From the NCBI GenBank assembly GCA_036172665.1, contig CM069876.1:620001-684000 (forward strand): a DNA stretch of 64,000 nucleotides, read 5' to 3'. This document shows, one piece after another, positions 1 through 12,800 of the stretch. This DNA comes from Prosopocoilus inquinatus. Its lineage: Eukaryota > Arthropoda > Insecta > Coleoptera > Lucanidae. The number at the start of each line of letters is the position of its first letter. The first letter of the stretch is position 1. The notes beneath the pieces were generated by a model. That model made no database searches. It saw only the letters and a program-made list of their open reading frames with translations, and was not told the origin of the DNA. The position numbers and the translations under genes are program-made.

Positions 1-662
1 ATATGCGCTATCAAGTTAACAACAATATCTGTATTTAGCTAAGACATGAAATTTATTCCTAGCCATCTGAGAACTGGATCTTATATTATAAACAATTAAA
101 AAATAGAGCACACGCTATAACAATTTTAATTTTAACAAAATGAAGGTACGGTGGCGGACATTAAATCCGGACAAGAATTTAATATATGTAAGTAATAGGA
201 CGCGTATTTTGACAAATTTGATAAATCAGGATAACAGAATTTGATATTGAAACAACTTCTCATGCGACAGTCGCATCAAGAATTAGTTATTTCCGGGAAT
301 TAATGGCATTTCTTGCTACATAGCAACTTCTTGTACTGAATTGGGATTCGACTGAAATTGTTGCTGTTGCTGTTTGGTAAATTTATCGACTTCTTGGAGT
401 TTATCAGAGTTTACCAGACGATAGTACATGTAAATTAATGTACTTGACATTGGTTATCTCAAAAATGCAACATATAGACTATATGGGCTACTTTTTGCAC
501 CGACCCCTTCAATTACACTTTTATACCGAAAAAATAAAGTATAAAAATATTGTTACGACTTCGGAGTCCGTAAATAATAATAATAATCATCGATTGATTT
601 GAAAAAGTTTAATTAAACACTCGCTTAACACAATACAAACTACACGAACTAATCTACAACTA
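1..662. other. AT-rich DNA, nothing recognised
   Basis: No open frame with recognisable protein similarity and no clear repeat ends. Composition matches the AT-rich background of the window. Confidence 0.5.
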
Positions 663-725
663 AAAAACCTAACGCTCCATTTAAAAAAGTTGAAAACAAT
701 TGAAAATCTTGAAAACCTGATTGTC
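663..725 (+). repeat. 63-bp duplicate of the tail of the ATR-like fragment
   Basis: This stretch is almost identical (one obvious substitution, near 673) to 2345-2408, starting at aacctaacg and ending at cctgattgtc. The two copies lie 1.7 kb apart in the same orientation. It may be a partial duplication of the locus that holds the ATR-like exon, or both may carry the end of a shared repeat. Confidence 0.7.
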
Positions 726-1632
726 ATTTTTAAAAATTCGTCGTTGCCGTTGATTCGATTTGACTCAATTAATTTCATAGAATTTTTATTTTTGAGTCAT
801 CTTACCGATCGTCTTTTGTTTTTTTTTGTTCCTCATTTGACCTTATTTAATTCAATTTTTAATAAAATCGGTTGATCGACTTCTGTTTTTTTGTTCGATG
901 TCCTTTGATTTGTATTTTTTTTTTAATTCTCAGTCAACAATTTAATATCTTTTGTTTTTGTTTTCTCTTTTATTTGGTTCATTTGACACAATTTTATTTT
1001 TTTAATTATATCATTGATCGTCCTTTCTTATTGTCTTTACTCGTCGAACTCGTCGATTGATTGTCATTTCTTTTCTCTTTGATTTGATTTTTAACTGATC
1101 GTCGTTTTCTTTAATAATCGATGAAATTTTTGGTTTCGTTAGTTTTTAGATCAATGTGACTTACTGTTAGCTTTACACTGTTTTTGTTTTGTTCGATTTG
1201 ATTATATTTTATTTTATATTTTAATAATCAGGTGATCACTTCGATTAATGTCCTATTTTTTTTTAAATAAACTTCTGATAGGCCTCTACTGGAGAAGAAT
1301 TCATAATTTCTACCACCTAAAAGACCCCTAGAGGTTCATCGACCCCTCCCGACCTCTGTAGGTTCATCGACCTCGTTTGGAACCCCTGGTCTCTATTTTT
1401 ACAAACATGTATGTGATTATTATCTTTTTATCTTTTACAGGTAATTCAATAATTTTTCTTAGTAATACAGATGAAATGAAGAAAGGAGATTACCCCCACT
1501 GTAGCACGTACCAATCTTGGTATTTTCTAAGAGTAAAATGCGCTGTGCTAATTTTTTGTACGTCTTTTATTTTATTATTTCTGAAATCAAGAAGAATTGG
1601 AAAGTTGTCTAAACACTTACAATTTTCTTTAC
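726..1632. other. T-rich intergenic DNA
   Basis: Long T-rich stretch with many gatcg/tcgat motifs on the plus strand, followed by a short run of aggttcatcgacc direct repeats near 1330-1375. The open frames are low-complexity and F/L-rich, and I do not believe they are coding. Confidence 0.4.
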
Positions 1633-1810
1633 TTCTACCGCCTTAAGTGTAGGCAACTATACGGCCTGCTGAGCTCATTGGTTTGCCTTTACTTAGGCTT
1701 TTCGTTGAAAAATTTATGAATTTCTACCGCCTTAAGTGTAGGCAACCATATGTCCTCCTGAGTTCGTTGGTTTGCCTTTACTTAGGCTTTTCCTTGAGAA
1801 CAATTTATTT
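1633..1810. repeat. Two-unit tandem repeat, period 89 bp
   Basis: The motif ttctaccgccttaagtgtag occurs at 1633 and 1722. Each unit continues with ggtttgcctttacttaggct. Within a unit the two motifs are roughly complementary, so each unit could fold into a hairpin. The units differ at several positions, so the duplication is not recent. Confidence 0.75.
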
Positions 1811-2050
1811 TTATACGAGCTGCCACGTTATTAAAATAATAATAATTTTATGATTTTTAAAGGTTATTATAATTATTTGAACGCATAAAATTTAGGAATG
1901 TTTACTAATTACAGTCAATTGTGAAAGGGTCAGTTTTTTGACTGAAAGTCAAGGAAACATCGGAAAGTCAGGGATTGTTTTAAAGGAATTAAAATGGGGA
2001 CTCTATATTAGATTGATTTTTCTCTTTTTTTGCAACCAACTCAGTTGGAT

Positions 2051-2345
2051 TTGGTCTCTGATTGCAACAATCAAGCCAGCAAAAAGGAGTTTGCTCGAAG
2101 TCTACCTGCCCAGTCTGAAAGGCGACCATCGCATTCTAATGCAGTTCCTCCCTCACATACTTTTGCATTCGCTTTTGGAAGGTGGCCCCGCCGCTCAGCG
2201 GAAGACATACGAGGAATGCAAGGCCGTTATTAATTCGTTGAACACGAAGAAACCCATCGCACCTAATTTGCTGAACACGAGACCCTTGCGTGAGCCTCAC
2301 ATTGTAATCAAGGGCAAGCAGAAAACGTTCGAGGAAGACGTGCCG
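2051..2345 (+). pseudogene. Exon-like fragment resembling ATR/mei-41 kinase FAT region
   Basis: After a pyrimidine-rich tract ending in AG near 2050, an open frame runs about 100 codons. Its middle (about 2110-2240) contains LEVYLPSLKGDH, LPHILLHSLLEG and YEECKAVI. This pattern is similar to the helical FAT segment of ATR-type checkpoint kinases as I remember it (PHIL-x-LL-G followed by a Y-x-E-x-x-AV helix). ATR is a DNA-damage PI3K-like kinase acting in the nucleus. Only this piece is visible: no kinase domain or other exons lie in the window, and base composition is less AT-rich than the surroundings. The frame runs on into the 63-bp sequence duplicated at 663. It could be one true exon of a gene outside the window or a stranded duplicate. 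The assignment rests on remembered family motifs. Confidence 0.42.
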
Positions 2346-2439
2346 AAAAACCTAACGTTCCATTTAAAAAAGTTGAAAACAATTGAAAATCTTGAAAACC
2401 TGATTGTCTTTGTTTTTTCAAAAGCACCATAAAATCGAG

Positions 2440-2949
2440 GAAAAAAGGACCTACAACTTTTCTAATTTAAGTTACTTCGTAAAAATGCAAATAAAAAGAT
2501 TAGCTATTGTAGCGACTTCCCATGAACAGCCTGTATAATTAGAAGACACTGGGTGATTCGAAATAAGTGTCCGACCCGTCAACCACAGGTAGTACACAGA
2601 AAAAGAATACAAAAAGTTTATATGCATAAGGGGTCTAATAACCATATTTTTGAGATAAAATGAAAGATTCAGATATAAATTGGTTAATGGGCACTAGTAC
2701 AACTGTATTGTGTTACAAGAGCAATGAATTTGTGTAGAATGGAACGAAACACTAGCGTTTCCCTTGAAATTAAACCGTAAAACGTTTGTATTTATGACTT
2801 TCTGCGAAAAAAATGTATAATACGGAATTTCGGACTTGTGTATGTGTACGTAAGAAATGAATCATAATTTTCATTTTGGATTCAAAAGAGGTTGATTTTT
2901 GAAATGCCCCTAATAGATTTATTTCTTACAATTTCGCACTTGCGTGACG
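2440..2949. other. Intergenic AT-rich DNA
   Basis: No coding or repeat structure recognised. It ends at the 12-bp target duplication of the Penelope element. Confidence 0.4.
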
Positions 2950-3296
2950 TTAGTGAATACGTAAATACAAAGTTTTTTTAATCTCAAACCGGACAGAAAA
3001 ATGAAGAGAACACACTCAACGTTTCGCTATAGATTTATAGCTATAAATCTATAGCGAAAACTTTGTACTTATTAATACCTTACATCTAACGTTTTATTAA
3101 CGAAAGTCTGCACAAAGGCTTTGCGGTTCAGCTTACCTCACTTCAAGGATAAGGAAAGTGTAATTTAAGTGAGATAGGGAAAGTGAGGTGTGGGAGTTTA
3201 AAAAGACAAAGAATTACTTTTAAAAACCGTGCATTATTAAATTTGTGCATATGTCTTACGTAATATACTTTATTTAGGATCCCAGATGAGCAAACC

Positions 3297-4866
3297 ATGA
3301 ATACATATGTAGAATTAGCTAACGATCCCATCAAATCTTATCAACGTAAAACTTTCAGTATTATTAATAAGATAGAGAAATCCGTTGAAATTAGTAATAT
3401 TGTTGCTAAATCTCTTAAAGTACAACATCCCATATTTCCTAAATTATACTGCATTCCAAAAATTCATAAACCTAATACACCTCTTCGTCCTATAGTTTCC
3501 ACTATTGGTTCTTCTCCATATTTCTTATCTAAATTTATTTCAAAAATCATTACTCAGGTTACTAGTAAATCAGAATATTTTATAAAAAATTCTTTTGAAC
3601 TCGTAGAAAAATTAAAACAAATAACTGTACCAAATATACCATTAATATTTCTTTAGATGTTAGTTCTTTATTTACTAACATTCCTAAAGATTTAGCTTTA
3701 AAAAGTATTAATGATAGGTGGTTAGAGATTAAAGATTTTACTGATATTTCCAAAGTTAACTTTTTGGATATAGTTGATTTATGTTTTGAAACATCTTGTT
3801 TTGCTTTCAATGATAAATTTTATAAACAGATTTTTGGTACAGCAATGGGTTCCCATTTATCTCCGGCTTTAGCTGAAATTGTTATGCAAGAACTAGAAAA
3901 ATCTGTTATTAACTCTTTATCATTCGATTTAACGTTATATTTTCGTTATGTAGATGACATTTTACTGATTTTGCCTTCTGATAAGGTAGATTTTGTTTTA
4001 AATAAATTTAATTCTTTTCATAATAGATTACAATTTACAATAGAAAAAGAAAATAATAATTCATTGAGTTTTCTTGATGTAAATATTATCAGACACAATG
4101 ATAAATTAATTACTAATTGGTTTCATAAACCTACCTGGTCAGGTAGGTACATAAATTTTCACTCGTACACACCCAAAAATTATAAAATTGCAACTATTAT
4201 TTCATTAACAGATCGAGCTATTTTACTTTCTGATAGTTTTCATTTATGATAACTTAAATTTAATAAAGAAAACTCTTATTCAAAATTCTTATCCAATAAA
4301 TCTTATTGAATCAGTAATTAAAAATTAGATTAAATACTTACAAAATTCAAATCTCTCTAATAACATTAGACAAACTTCGAACCATAAATACATATGTTTG
4401 CCTTATATTGAACCATTACACAATACATTTAAACACATTTTCAAAAAACATAATTTAACTTTAGTCAGTAAATCTGTGAATAATTTAAATTTAATTTTTT
4501 CGAATTTAAAAACCAAAATACCTAAATTAAAACAACCTAACGTGGTTTATGAAATCAAATGTTCAAATTATAATTCTGTTTATATAGGTGAAACGAGTCA
4601 AAATTAAAAAAAAACGTTTAGACCAACATAAATATCATATTCAAAAAAATAATCAAAATCATTCAATGCTTGTAGAGCATTCATTAGTAAATAATCATAA
4701 TTTTGATTTTGATAATACTGACATTTTGTACAGTGAATCTAATATTTTTAAAAGACGTTTCATAGAAATGTGTAAAATTAAAATGTCTCCAAATTCTATT
4801 AATAAACGTACGGACTTTGAAAATTTAAAACTCTTTAAACAGGATATAGATCTGTCAATTAATTAA
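3297..4866 (+). pseudogene. Penelope RT plus GIY-YIG endonuclease, frameshifted
   Basis: Conceptual protein of a Penelope-like element spread over three or four frames. 3297-3650 holds the thumb/fingers region with CIPKIHKP and LRPIVSTIGSS, both typical of Penelope RT. After a frameshift near 3650 come SLDVSSLFTNIP, GTAMGSHLSP and the catalytic YVDD box (about 3947-3960). A break near 4240 leads to the GIY-YIG-like nuclease segment (VVYEIKCSN, then VYIGETSQ, 4540-4605). A last frameshift near 4600 leads to the nuclease tail ending at a stop at 4864. The enzyme would have copied its RNA at a nicked chromosomal target. At least three frame disruptions make it nonfunctional. Confidence 0.85.
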
Positions 4867-5008
4867 AAAAAAATAGTTTTAATTTAGTTCTAGTTACTTT
4901 TCTCTTTATTCCGGACAACTCGTATTTTAGTTTAAAATCATGTTACCTTTTCGTTTCTCTTGACGACTTGTTTCTCTTGACAACTTGTTTATTTACTTTT
5001 TTTCACTC

Positions 5009-5037
5009 CTGACGAAGCTATAAATCTATAGCGAAAC
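5009..5037 (+). ncRNA. Hammerhead-ribozyme-like core in Penelope terminal repeat
   Basis: CTGACGA (5009-5015) is followed by a 6-bp hairpin (GCTATA, loop AATC, TATAGC) and GAAAC (5033-5037). This is the order of conserved hammerhead core boxes. One extra A lies between the core box and the hairpin, and stems I and III were not demonstrated. Penelope-like elements are known to carry hammerhead motifs in their terminal repeats, so the location fits. Self-cleavage is inference. Confidence 0.4.
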
Positions 5038-5138
5038 GTTGAGTGTGTTCTCTTCATTTTTCTGTCCGGTTTGAGATCAAAAAAACTTTGTATTTACCAT
5101 TTTCATCGGACAAGAACAAACTTCAATTAGTGAATACG

Positions 5139-6575
5139 CTTCTAACGTGTCGGATACTTATTCTGACTTACCCTGTATATATATTTGTATTTAACGGCGA
5201 TAACAGAGAATAAATTTTCTTATTAAATACAATTCGTGAAATCACGAGCACTAAAAATAATAAATAAAGGAACGGAATACCCGGATGAACCTAAATACCT
5301 ATAAACTTCTTTATCTCGAAATTTAGGAAGAAGTCATTCTTCATAAAAAGTTTTGCTTCTTCTAGCGAGTCTTTAGCAACTACCGAAATTTCGAAATAAC
5401 ATACAGGGTAAAGTAAAAGTATTGCTGTAAAAAGATGTTGGTAATGTCAAAAGAAGCTCAAATATCTAATCTGAACGTTGTAAATTAAAGTTGATTTTTT
5501 GTCTTCAGTTTAAAATTTTTCAAACATTGACTGACAATTGTCAACATATTTGTTGACATGAAATAAATCACTTGAGTTAAATTTCAGTTGCATTTGCTGT
5601 CATAGATAACTGCGATAATTACATTGGTTAATTTATGCCAATTACTTATTAATTATAATGAAAACAGAACTCGGCAGTTCATATGGTTAACAACAAAATA
5701 ATAATCGGATTGTCAGTTTTTTAATTATTAAATTTTTAAAACAAAGCGAAATTGTATTAAGAAAAATTAGTCTAAATTGGTATACTTTAAACTAGAGAAG
5801 TCATCGTTGAAGTACGTCTTTTTCATCATTTACTGGACCCCAAGTTGTACACTGTAAACAAGGCTTCTAGAGATTTTTTTTCTTTTCGTGTTAACAGTTT
5901 AATTAAAAAAGTAATTGAATTTAAAAGAGGGCGTTAAGTATAGAGGTAAAGAAAACTCTAATGCATATACATGTAACATTTAATAGAATTGATACATGAG
6001 TTACAGTAATATTTATTTATACCAAAAAAATTTATCAAAAATTTGTAGGTATATTAAATATAATAATCTCGGACACTGTGCAAGTATTAAGACATCTGAC
6101 TCAACATAAAATGAAAACTCAAGCAGCCATTACAACTAGGATAATTAAAAAATATATATATTTAGAAGTAATATTCACTTGCTAAATACATACAAGGAGA
6201 AAATTAAGCCAATTATTTCATGTGTAAACATATTATTAACATACATTTAAGAAAATGTAACAGTAAAAAAAGTAATAAATAAATTTATAAGTAACAGAGG
6301 TTTTAGGTTACATTTTATATTATTCACAAGTTAGTTTACTTGAGGCGTACACTTGTGAAAAATCTAAAATCCCTGCGACTATTTTGTTTAATTGTAACAA
6401 TGAATATATCATTTTAAAGCTTCAATAGGTATGGTACGCACCATAGAGTTAACACAACAGTCATATATTTTATATGTACTTGAGATAAAATGTTTTTAAA
6501 TATTACCAGCAAAAAGCAGCAATAAATATAAACATATAAAAATGTATATAAAAAGGTAGAGTGCTTGATGTCGTT
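5139..6575. other. Intergenic DNA 3' of importin-4
   Basis: AT-rich DNA between the Penelope element and the importin-4 stop codon. A possible small element lies at about 5170-5413, bounded by TTACCCTGTAT and ATACAGGGTAA. The importin-4 3' UTR must lie in the right part; I could not fix a polyadenylation site. Confidence 0.45.
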
Positions 6576-9500
6576 CTAAGACACTAGCAGCTGTTTCAAA
6601 TTTTCAGCGACATCCTGTCCAAATGAAAGGATGAGGTTGGCCATATCCTGAGGGTAATCTCGATATATTGTCTTTATGAAGTCGCTGACTAAAGCAGAAG
6701 TTTCTGAAAAAGACGCTTTAAGTTACTCTTTCATTATCTTTTCCGTCAAAATCCTTACCATCATTCCCAGTCTGCTTATTATGAAAAACATGCACCACAA
6801 TTTTGATTACGTTCGCTAAATGTTCTTTGATTAAAGGATTTCCTTGCTGATACAGACCATAAAAGCACTTGACTACTGCTTCGTTTTCTTGGAAATCTAC
6901 TTTCAGAGGAAGATTTTGTACAAATACTGGAAAAACCTTAAACAAACGCAAATAGGACGATGATGATTAAAATCTGAAAAGATACCAACCTGTTCTAACG
7001 GAACACCCTCAGGGTTTGCGATAATTAATTTAGCAATAGCACCAATTATATTGTCACGAGTTCCAGCATGCGATTCCTTTGATAACATTGCTGATAAGCC
7101 TTGCAAAATATCGTTATAATGACTAGAAGTTGATGAAGGAATAAATAAAATAGTGAAAATATATAACATATATAATAGTTAAAATCAATTAAGAAGGATA
7201 CGGATAAATGCAATCTTTTCCATGTAGAATCATCTCCCCTAAGCCAAATACTGAATTGTTTCTAACTTCATCATTGGGATCTTTAGCACCTGATATCCAT
7301 AACTGCATCAATTGTGGTACAAATTTTTCTACACATACACCGAGAGGTTTCATACATTCTGCTAGTGTGCCATAAGCAAAAGATCTTTGACTTACACTAT
7401 GTTGTTTTTTCTAAAAATTAGTAAATAGATTTTTGCTAGTAAAATACATATTTGTTTTTGTCTACATTATTAATAATTATCCGAATAAATTTTTAGATTT
7501 TTAAATAGAAATTTCATGCTTAAAATACAGCGAAAGACTTACAGTTCGAACTGTCAATAACTGTAGAATGTTTGGAAAGTAAAATACAAATTCACCAGGA
7601 CTCAGAGCATTTCCAAATTTTGGGATGACATCACCTGCACATTCCAACAGCAATTCTGTTTGCTCAGATTCAGTTTCATCTTCTCCACCATCACCGGCTC
7701 CTCCAGTATCTGTATCCTGACAAGCGGTCTAAAACATTTACTTAAACTCTGGCTCTGATTAGAAAAGCAGAAACAACCTTTTCTGTAAGTAAATCAATGA
7801 CGCAGTTCATAATGGCCTCTCTGTGCCCCTCTCCCACTAAAACATCAGCGTTAATTTCCTCCAAGATACTTCCGAAAGCGTTTGTAGCATGCATCACTAT
7901 GTTTTGTTCTTCGTCATAGCGAATAAGCTCAGCACATTTAGGAATGAACATCTGCAGCGCTTTGTACAGTGCTTGTTTACTTTCAGGTGTTTTCACCTCG
8001 GACAGTGTGATGCAAAATTGTTCCAGAGCTACAATTGCAGCTGCACGGATATCTTCTTGAGGGTAATTGATCAGTTTAAAAATTTCTTCAAAGCTTTTTT
8101 CTAAGTAAGGTAAAAATGATGTGCTATTATAAAAAAAAAATGGAAAACCTTAACTATCTCGGATAAAAAATTTGCATTCATATTTTACCCTATTTTCTTT
8201 GAAAGATCAGTCAATGATATACAAGCTTGTTCCTTTTCATCATTATAAGAATTTTCCACTGAATATCTGCACTGGGTGGAATCGCTGCTGGTCGACTCAA
8301 TTTCAATGTCTTCCTCACCTTCTTCAGACTCTGATAATTCGTCGTAAATATCTAGACCTTCTTTTTCTTCCTCCTCATAGTGAGCCTGCATGAAGCAACT
8401 AATTTGCACATTAAGTTTGATTTATTTTTGAAAATCACTCACGACAATTCCTTCGCTGCTTTGTATGGTACCGATCATTGCCTCTACAATTTTAGGAAGG
8501 GCCGGTGTAATGTCGTGTTTCATTACACCGGCGAGTGCTGAGAAGAGAGCATAAACGCTTTTTCGAACATCGGGGTCGTCAGTCTCATCCAAAATTTTCA
8601 GAGCTAATTGTAAAGTTTGTGGAGCTAAAGGCTTGAAGTTGTCCACTTCAATTGTGTCAGCAATCGTCGCTAGACATTCTAAAATTATTTCTTCATTGGA
8701 AAAAATCTCAAATCTATCGTAAATAAAGTTATCCCAAACGTTTTGATTAAGGTCCGGTTTCTCCATCACAATTTAAGTTTAAGCTTTGCTTTATTCCCAA
8801 GGTAACAATTGCGACAGGACAATTGTTTCCATAGGAATAAAATGAAGTTTAAAGTTAAACTATTATCAAAAATATCGGGCCAATGGTCAATAAAAGACTT
8901 TTCTTAATTTTTGTGCTAAGCTTTTGTCTCCCAAAGCTGTAGGTATTATGGTTTCCTGTACAGGCTGGCCGCTCAGGTATCCGAGATATTTCGTATATCT
9001 ATGACTAAGTTTAAGCAAAAATGATTTTTTTTTCGACAATAACGAACTGACAATCAATTTTTTTCTAATCCCAGCCAAGTTGCTATTTATTAAATTACCT
9101 AGCCCTCTAGTCGCAACAATGTAATTTACTCTTTAGCAACAACCCATACAACCTGGCAAATTCAAACCCCAACATTTCAAGAACGGTTTGGAATTCGGGA
9201 AAAGGGAATAAAATCATTTTTGCTTAAAATTATTTATAGAATTCATGTAGGAAGTACCTCGGATAGCTCGGCGGCCACCAGTGTTATACCCTTATTGGGA
9301 CACCCGGTATATTTTTTTTATTGAATTGATTTATGTTGACGTTTAATAATAAAATCGGTTGTACAAAATTAATGTTACTATGACATACACAAAAACAAGG
9401 ATAACAATCTAGTACGCAGCTAACTTTATGCGCCATTATTAAATATAACTGATCTCCAACTTACCGAGAGCGTACGACTGTAATTCATGAATATCAGAAT

Positions 9501-9846
9501 TTGCATCGGCATTTATGTATACATTAAGAATCTCTATAATTTTCTGAAAGTACGGCAGCATTTTCTCTTTAACCGCAGAAGCAACTGCATCCAAAGTGCT
9601 CAGAGCCACCCTTTTCAACTGCAAAGACCAACTTGTTGGATCCAAAGCAACCAGCAACCTTTCCATTAATGCTGGCAGATAGGGAAGTAAACCGTCATCT
9701 AAGTTCAAACAGAAGCTTTGCAAAGCGTAGAACATGCGATCCAATCCTGACGGTTCGGTTTTGTTCTTTTCCATGTCTTTAAAAAGCTGCGAAAGATATT
9801 CGAAGAATACCGGCAGCAATTCTGAGGCATACTGACTGATTTCAGG
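6576..9846 (-). CDS. IPO4: Importin-4 exons 7-15 (residues 421-1084)
   Basis: C-terminal half. Exon 9 encodes the acidic linker ([20 protein letters not shown]) followed by [15 protein letters not shown], matching the family's conserved YSVEN-x-DEKE-x-C motif. Exon 11 carries [10 protein letters not shown] and exon 12 ends HGKDCIYP. Exon 14 stops being coding at GATG before GTAAGG (6758); a 55-nt intron leads to exon 15, which encodes [18 protein letters not shown] and ends QLLVS-stop at 6576. Without that intron the frame appears shifted, so this last junction is important for a correct C terminus. Confidence 0.9.
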
Positions 9847-12800
9847 CTGGCAACAATGAAATGAATGCATAATAGTTATCGTGAATAAAATAGACACCAA
9901 TGTCATTTTGAAATAATCTCTCACAACAGTACAGTTCAGTGAATGAAAGAATACATGCACGTCACATCCAATACTCGTCCGTATCATATAATTGCAATTC
10001 GTTAATCAACGTTAAATAATTTAATTTCATTAAGGAGCGATATTTTTATCCCTCATTAACTTTAATCATTGATTTATTTCGGTAGTTACAATTACAGAGA
10101 CAATTGTTTCTATAGGATTTAATCAATGGTTAAAATTTATTAGAGATGATTAGACTGGTCCTCAATGATGTATTTCCAATACATAAAGATTTGTGCAGTG
10201 TTGATTAATTTGTCCAGTTTGTTACGTTGGGTGTCAAAAATTGTTACAAGTTGGGATTCAACTTGTTGCATCAAATAAATAAACAACCTTAACATGTGTA
10301 CATAGAGCGAGGCAGGGGAGTTCTTACCTCCGTATACGGGATTTCTGGTAGTGGATTTGTTGTCGTCATCAATGGACACAGCGTGATTCCAACGGCAGCT
10401 TTTTTTATAAGTCGGAGAGGGCGTGGAGTAAAAGAGAAAATCCACACACAAAAAAAAACAGAATATTTAGCAATAATTAACCGGGAGGCGCCAACTGGAT
10501 GATACAGACCACGGTATCGACTATAATTCCGACTCAAGATTAACTACAGTTTTAAAAAGGCGAAATGTGTCCAAGACAAAAATTCAATGACAGAATAAAA
10601 ACAATTTATGGCAAATAGCAATAAATAAAACGTTAACGTTAAAGTTTGGTCCAAAGTATTTCATCGATTGATTTTAAATATTTCAATTTGTACAAAATGG
10701 TTTGTACGTTCGGAAATTTCCTGACGTCTCACAATAACACAAGTAACGAAAAAAATATCTAGTAACTAAATTGACTCAAACTTTAACAAAAGCAGTAAAG
10801 TTACCATTGATAATTGTTATCGAGCAAAAATTAGTGACTTGAATAAAAAAAATTGTATTGATTGAATTAAATTGTCTGACGCAAGGGTGAGACATAAACT
10901 AGGCAACCAATGTTGCACGTAAGTTGAAAGGAAAAAAAAAGGTAATCTTCAAGACGAGGTAGGATGTATGTTGCGATGATCAACCGAAGTAACGAAGAAA
11001 AAGGTGTAAACGATTATCTTATACGAGCCTACGGTGGTAGTTGACGATTCAATCCCGAAGCTCCTCTCCTTCGAGAGTCCTCTTCGGAGTACGACACCAG
11101 CCTTCCGAAGGAAACACGAGGAGTGAACGGTGTTCGATATTCTGCTTAGAGTTTATAAACTTCCTTGTCGGAACAACCGCTTGATACTCAGTAATTTATT
11201 AGATCAGGAAGTGCTGTCGTAATCGGAAATGGGATACGACTTGTCTACGAGGACAACACAAATTTTAAGTAAAATTTCAAAAAAAAAAAAAGAGAATGAA
11301 CTCACCAAGTCAGCCCGAATCAGTAATGAACGCCCTTGGGGAAAGAAGGTTAAGTCAATCAAAATAGGTTAACACCTGTTATCTTCTGCACGAGCAAACT
11401 CGAATGAACTTGTGCTCCATATAAGAGAAAGTTTTACACTGAAACGAGGGCTAAATGAACGTGCGGAGTGGAGAGGAAGTCAGGGCTGCCATTTGTCTAA
11501 CAGAAATATTTTCCACAAATAAAAGCGACTTCGATCGTAACAGAGTTTTTTTGATCGAAAACTCGATGACGCGGCTAAAATGGAGAGTGTAACTCGCTCA
11601 GTAGAAGCAGTAAAAATTCTGGTCGAATGTAGCAGTAAAAAAAAAAAAAAACTAGGAGAGAAATGGACGGGTTTAGGTGTTAACCCGATCAGGTGTCATG
11701 CAGCCGAAGCAATCTGGGCCCATAACAACTTCTTTGATACAGACGAGTATTGTATAGGACGTGCATGTGTTATTTCATGAATTGAACTGTAAATATATCT
11801 TACTTGCAAATGTTCTGAAAATTGTCCTAGGGCAAAAAATGCAGCATTCCGAACAACGACATTGGGGTTTCTTATACCATTATAAATGCATTTTAAAAAT
11901 GCTTCTAAATATTTAGTTCTGATATGATCTGCACAGCCCTCGGCTAACACAGCAAGTGCTAAGTAGGCTGCTTTTTGTGCGTAGATGTCATCACCCTGTA
12001 GGGCCGGTTCAACACGAGTCAATAAATACGGTACAACTTTTTCTGGAGGGATATGCAATGCTATTAAATCTAAGGTCTGAGTTGCAATAGTTGTTGTTGT
12101 AAATTGGTCAGGATCTCCTAGGAAATACTCCTCGTTCACATCATCATCTGGTTTTTGTGCCATCAATAATATGAGCACGTCTACAATTGGCTCTATCAAT
12201 TTATTTTTTTGAATAACCTAGAAATCAAATACTTAACAAAACTGCAAGTTCGAAAGCTTTTAGGCAATAATTCAACCTTGCTCTTTACTCTGATAATCCA
12301 ACCGATAACTCCGACGGCTTTAATCTGGACGCTAGTATCGATACTTTTGTTACTTCCGATCCTCAAACACATCTCAATAATTGTGCGTATATGAGCCACG
12401 ACTACACTGACAGCATACTCGATTAAGTCTTCTAAAATTTCGAATAACTCACACGCTCTTTTCTCGTCAGCTTGGCTGAAAGCGTTAATAATTTCCAATA
12501 CTTTTGGTAATAACTGGTGGTATACATTGATCATCTAAAAGACAAATTGCAATCTTCGTTTCTGAAAGAATCTTTTGATAGTATGCACCTGTTGATGTCC
12601 TCCAATTGCACCAACAAAATGACTCATTGTTATAACCGTGTAATATGCTAAATTGCAGTTGGGTTCGGGCAAGGAATTCATTGAGTTCGTAAATAATAAT
12701 GCTAAAACTTCTGCGTGCTGCAGGTATGAGCCTTTGGAGATTTCAGTCATGATCGAAAGGGTGTACATACCCATCTAAAATTATAAACATAGTGAGTATT

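Larger units (their letters stand above)
2962..5126 (+). mobile_element. Penelope-like retroelement with inverted terminal repeats
   Basis: A 2.2-kb element is flanked by a 12-bp target duplication (ttagtgaatacg at 2950-2961 and 5127-5138). Its ends are about 80-bp inverted repeats: 2956-3041 is the near-exact complement of 5018-5101, including ctcaaaccggacag at the left and ctgtccggtttgag at the right. Penelope-like elements carry reverse transcriptase plus a GIY-YIG nuclease and often have terminal repeats in direct or inverted arrangement. The left end also holds a perfect palindrome (3022-3062) built from the hairpin also seen at 5017-5032. Coding capacity is broken, so this copy is dead, but boundaries and target duplication are intact. 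Confidence 0.85.

Noticed and set aside
690..1060. F/L-rich plus-strand open frames
   Set aside because: Low-complexity T-rich DNA; no codon bias or similarity.
1633..1810. CRISPR-like repeat array
   Set aside because: Only two diverged 89-bp tandem units with no spacers; eukaryotic context.
6718..6951. Importin-4 frame ending NERVT-stop
   Set aside because: The stop lies inside a 55-nt intron (6704-6758). The donor GTAAGG after GATG and the acceptor TTTTTCAG give the correct C terminus.
11030..11240. Promoter or exon cluster for the nested gene
   Set aside because: Less AT-rich and hairpin-rich, but no frame, TATA spacing or splice site was convincing.
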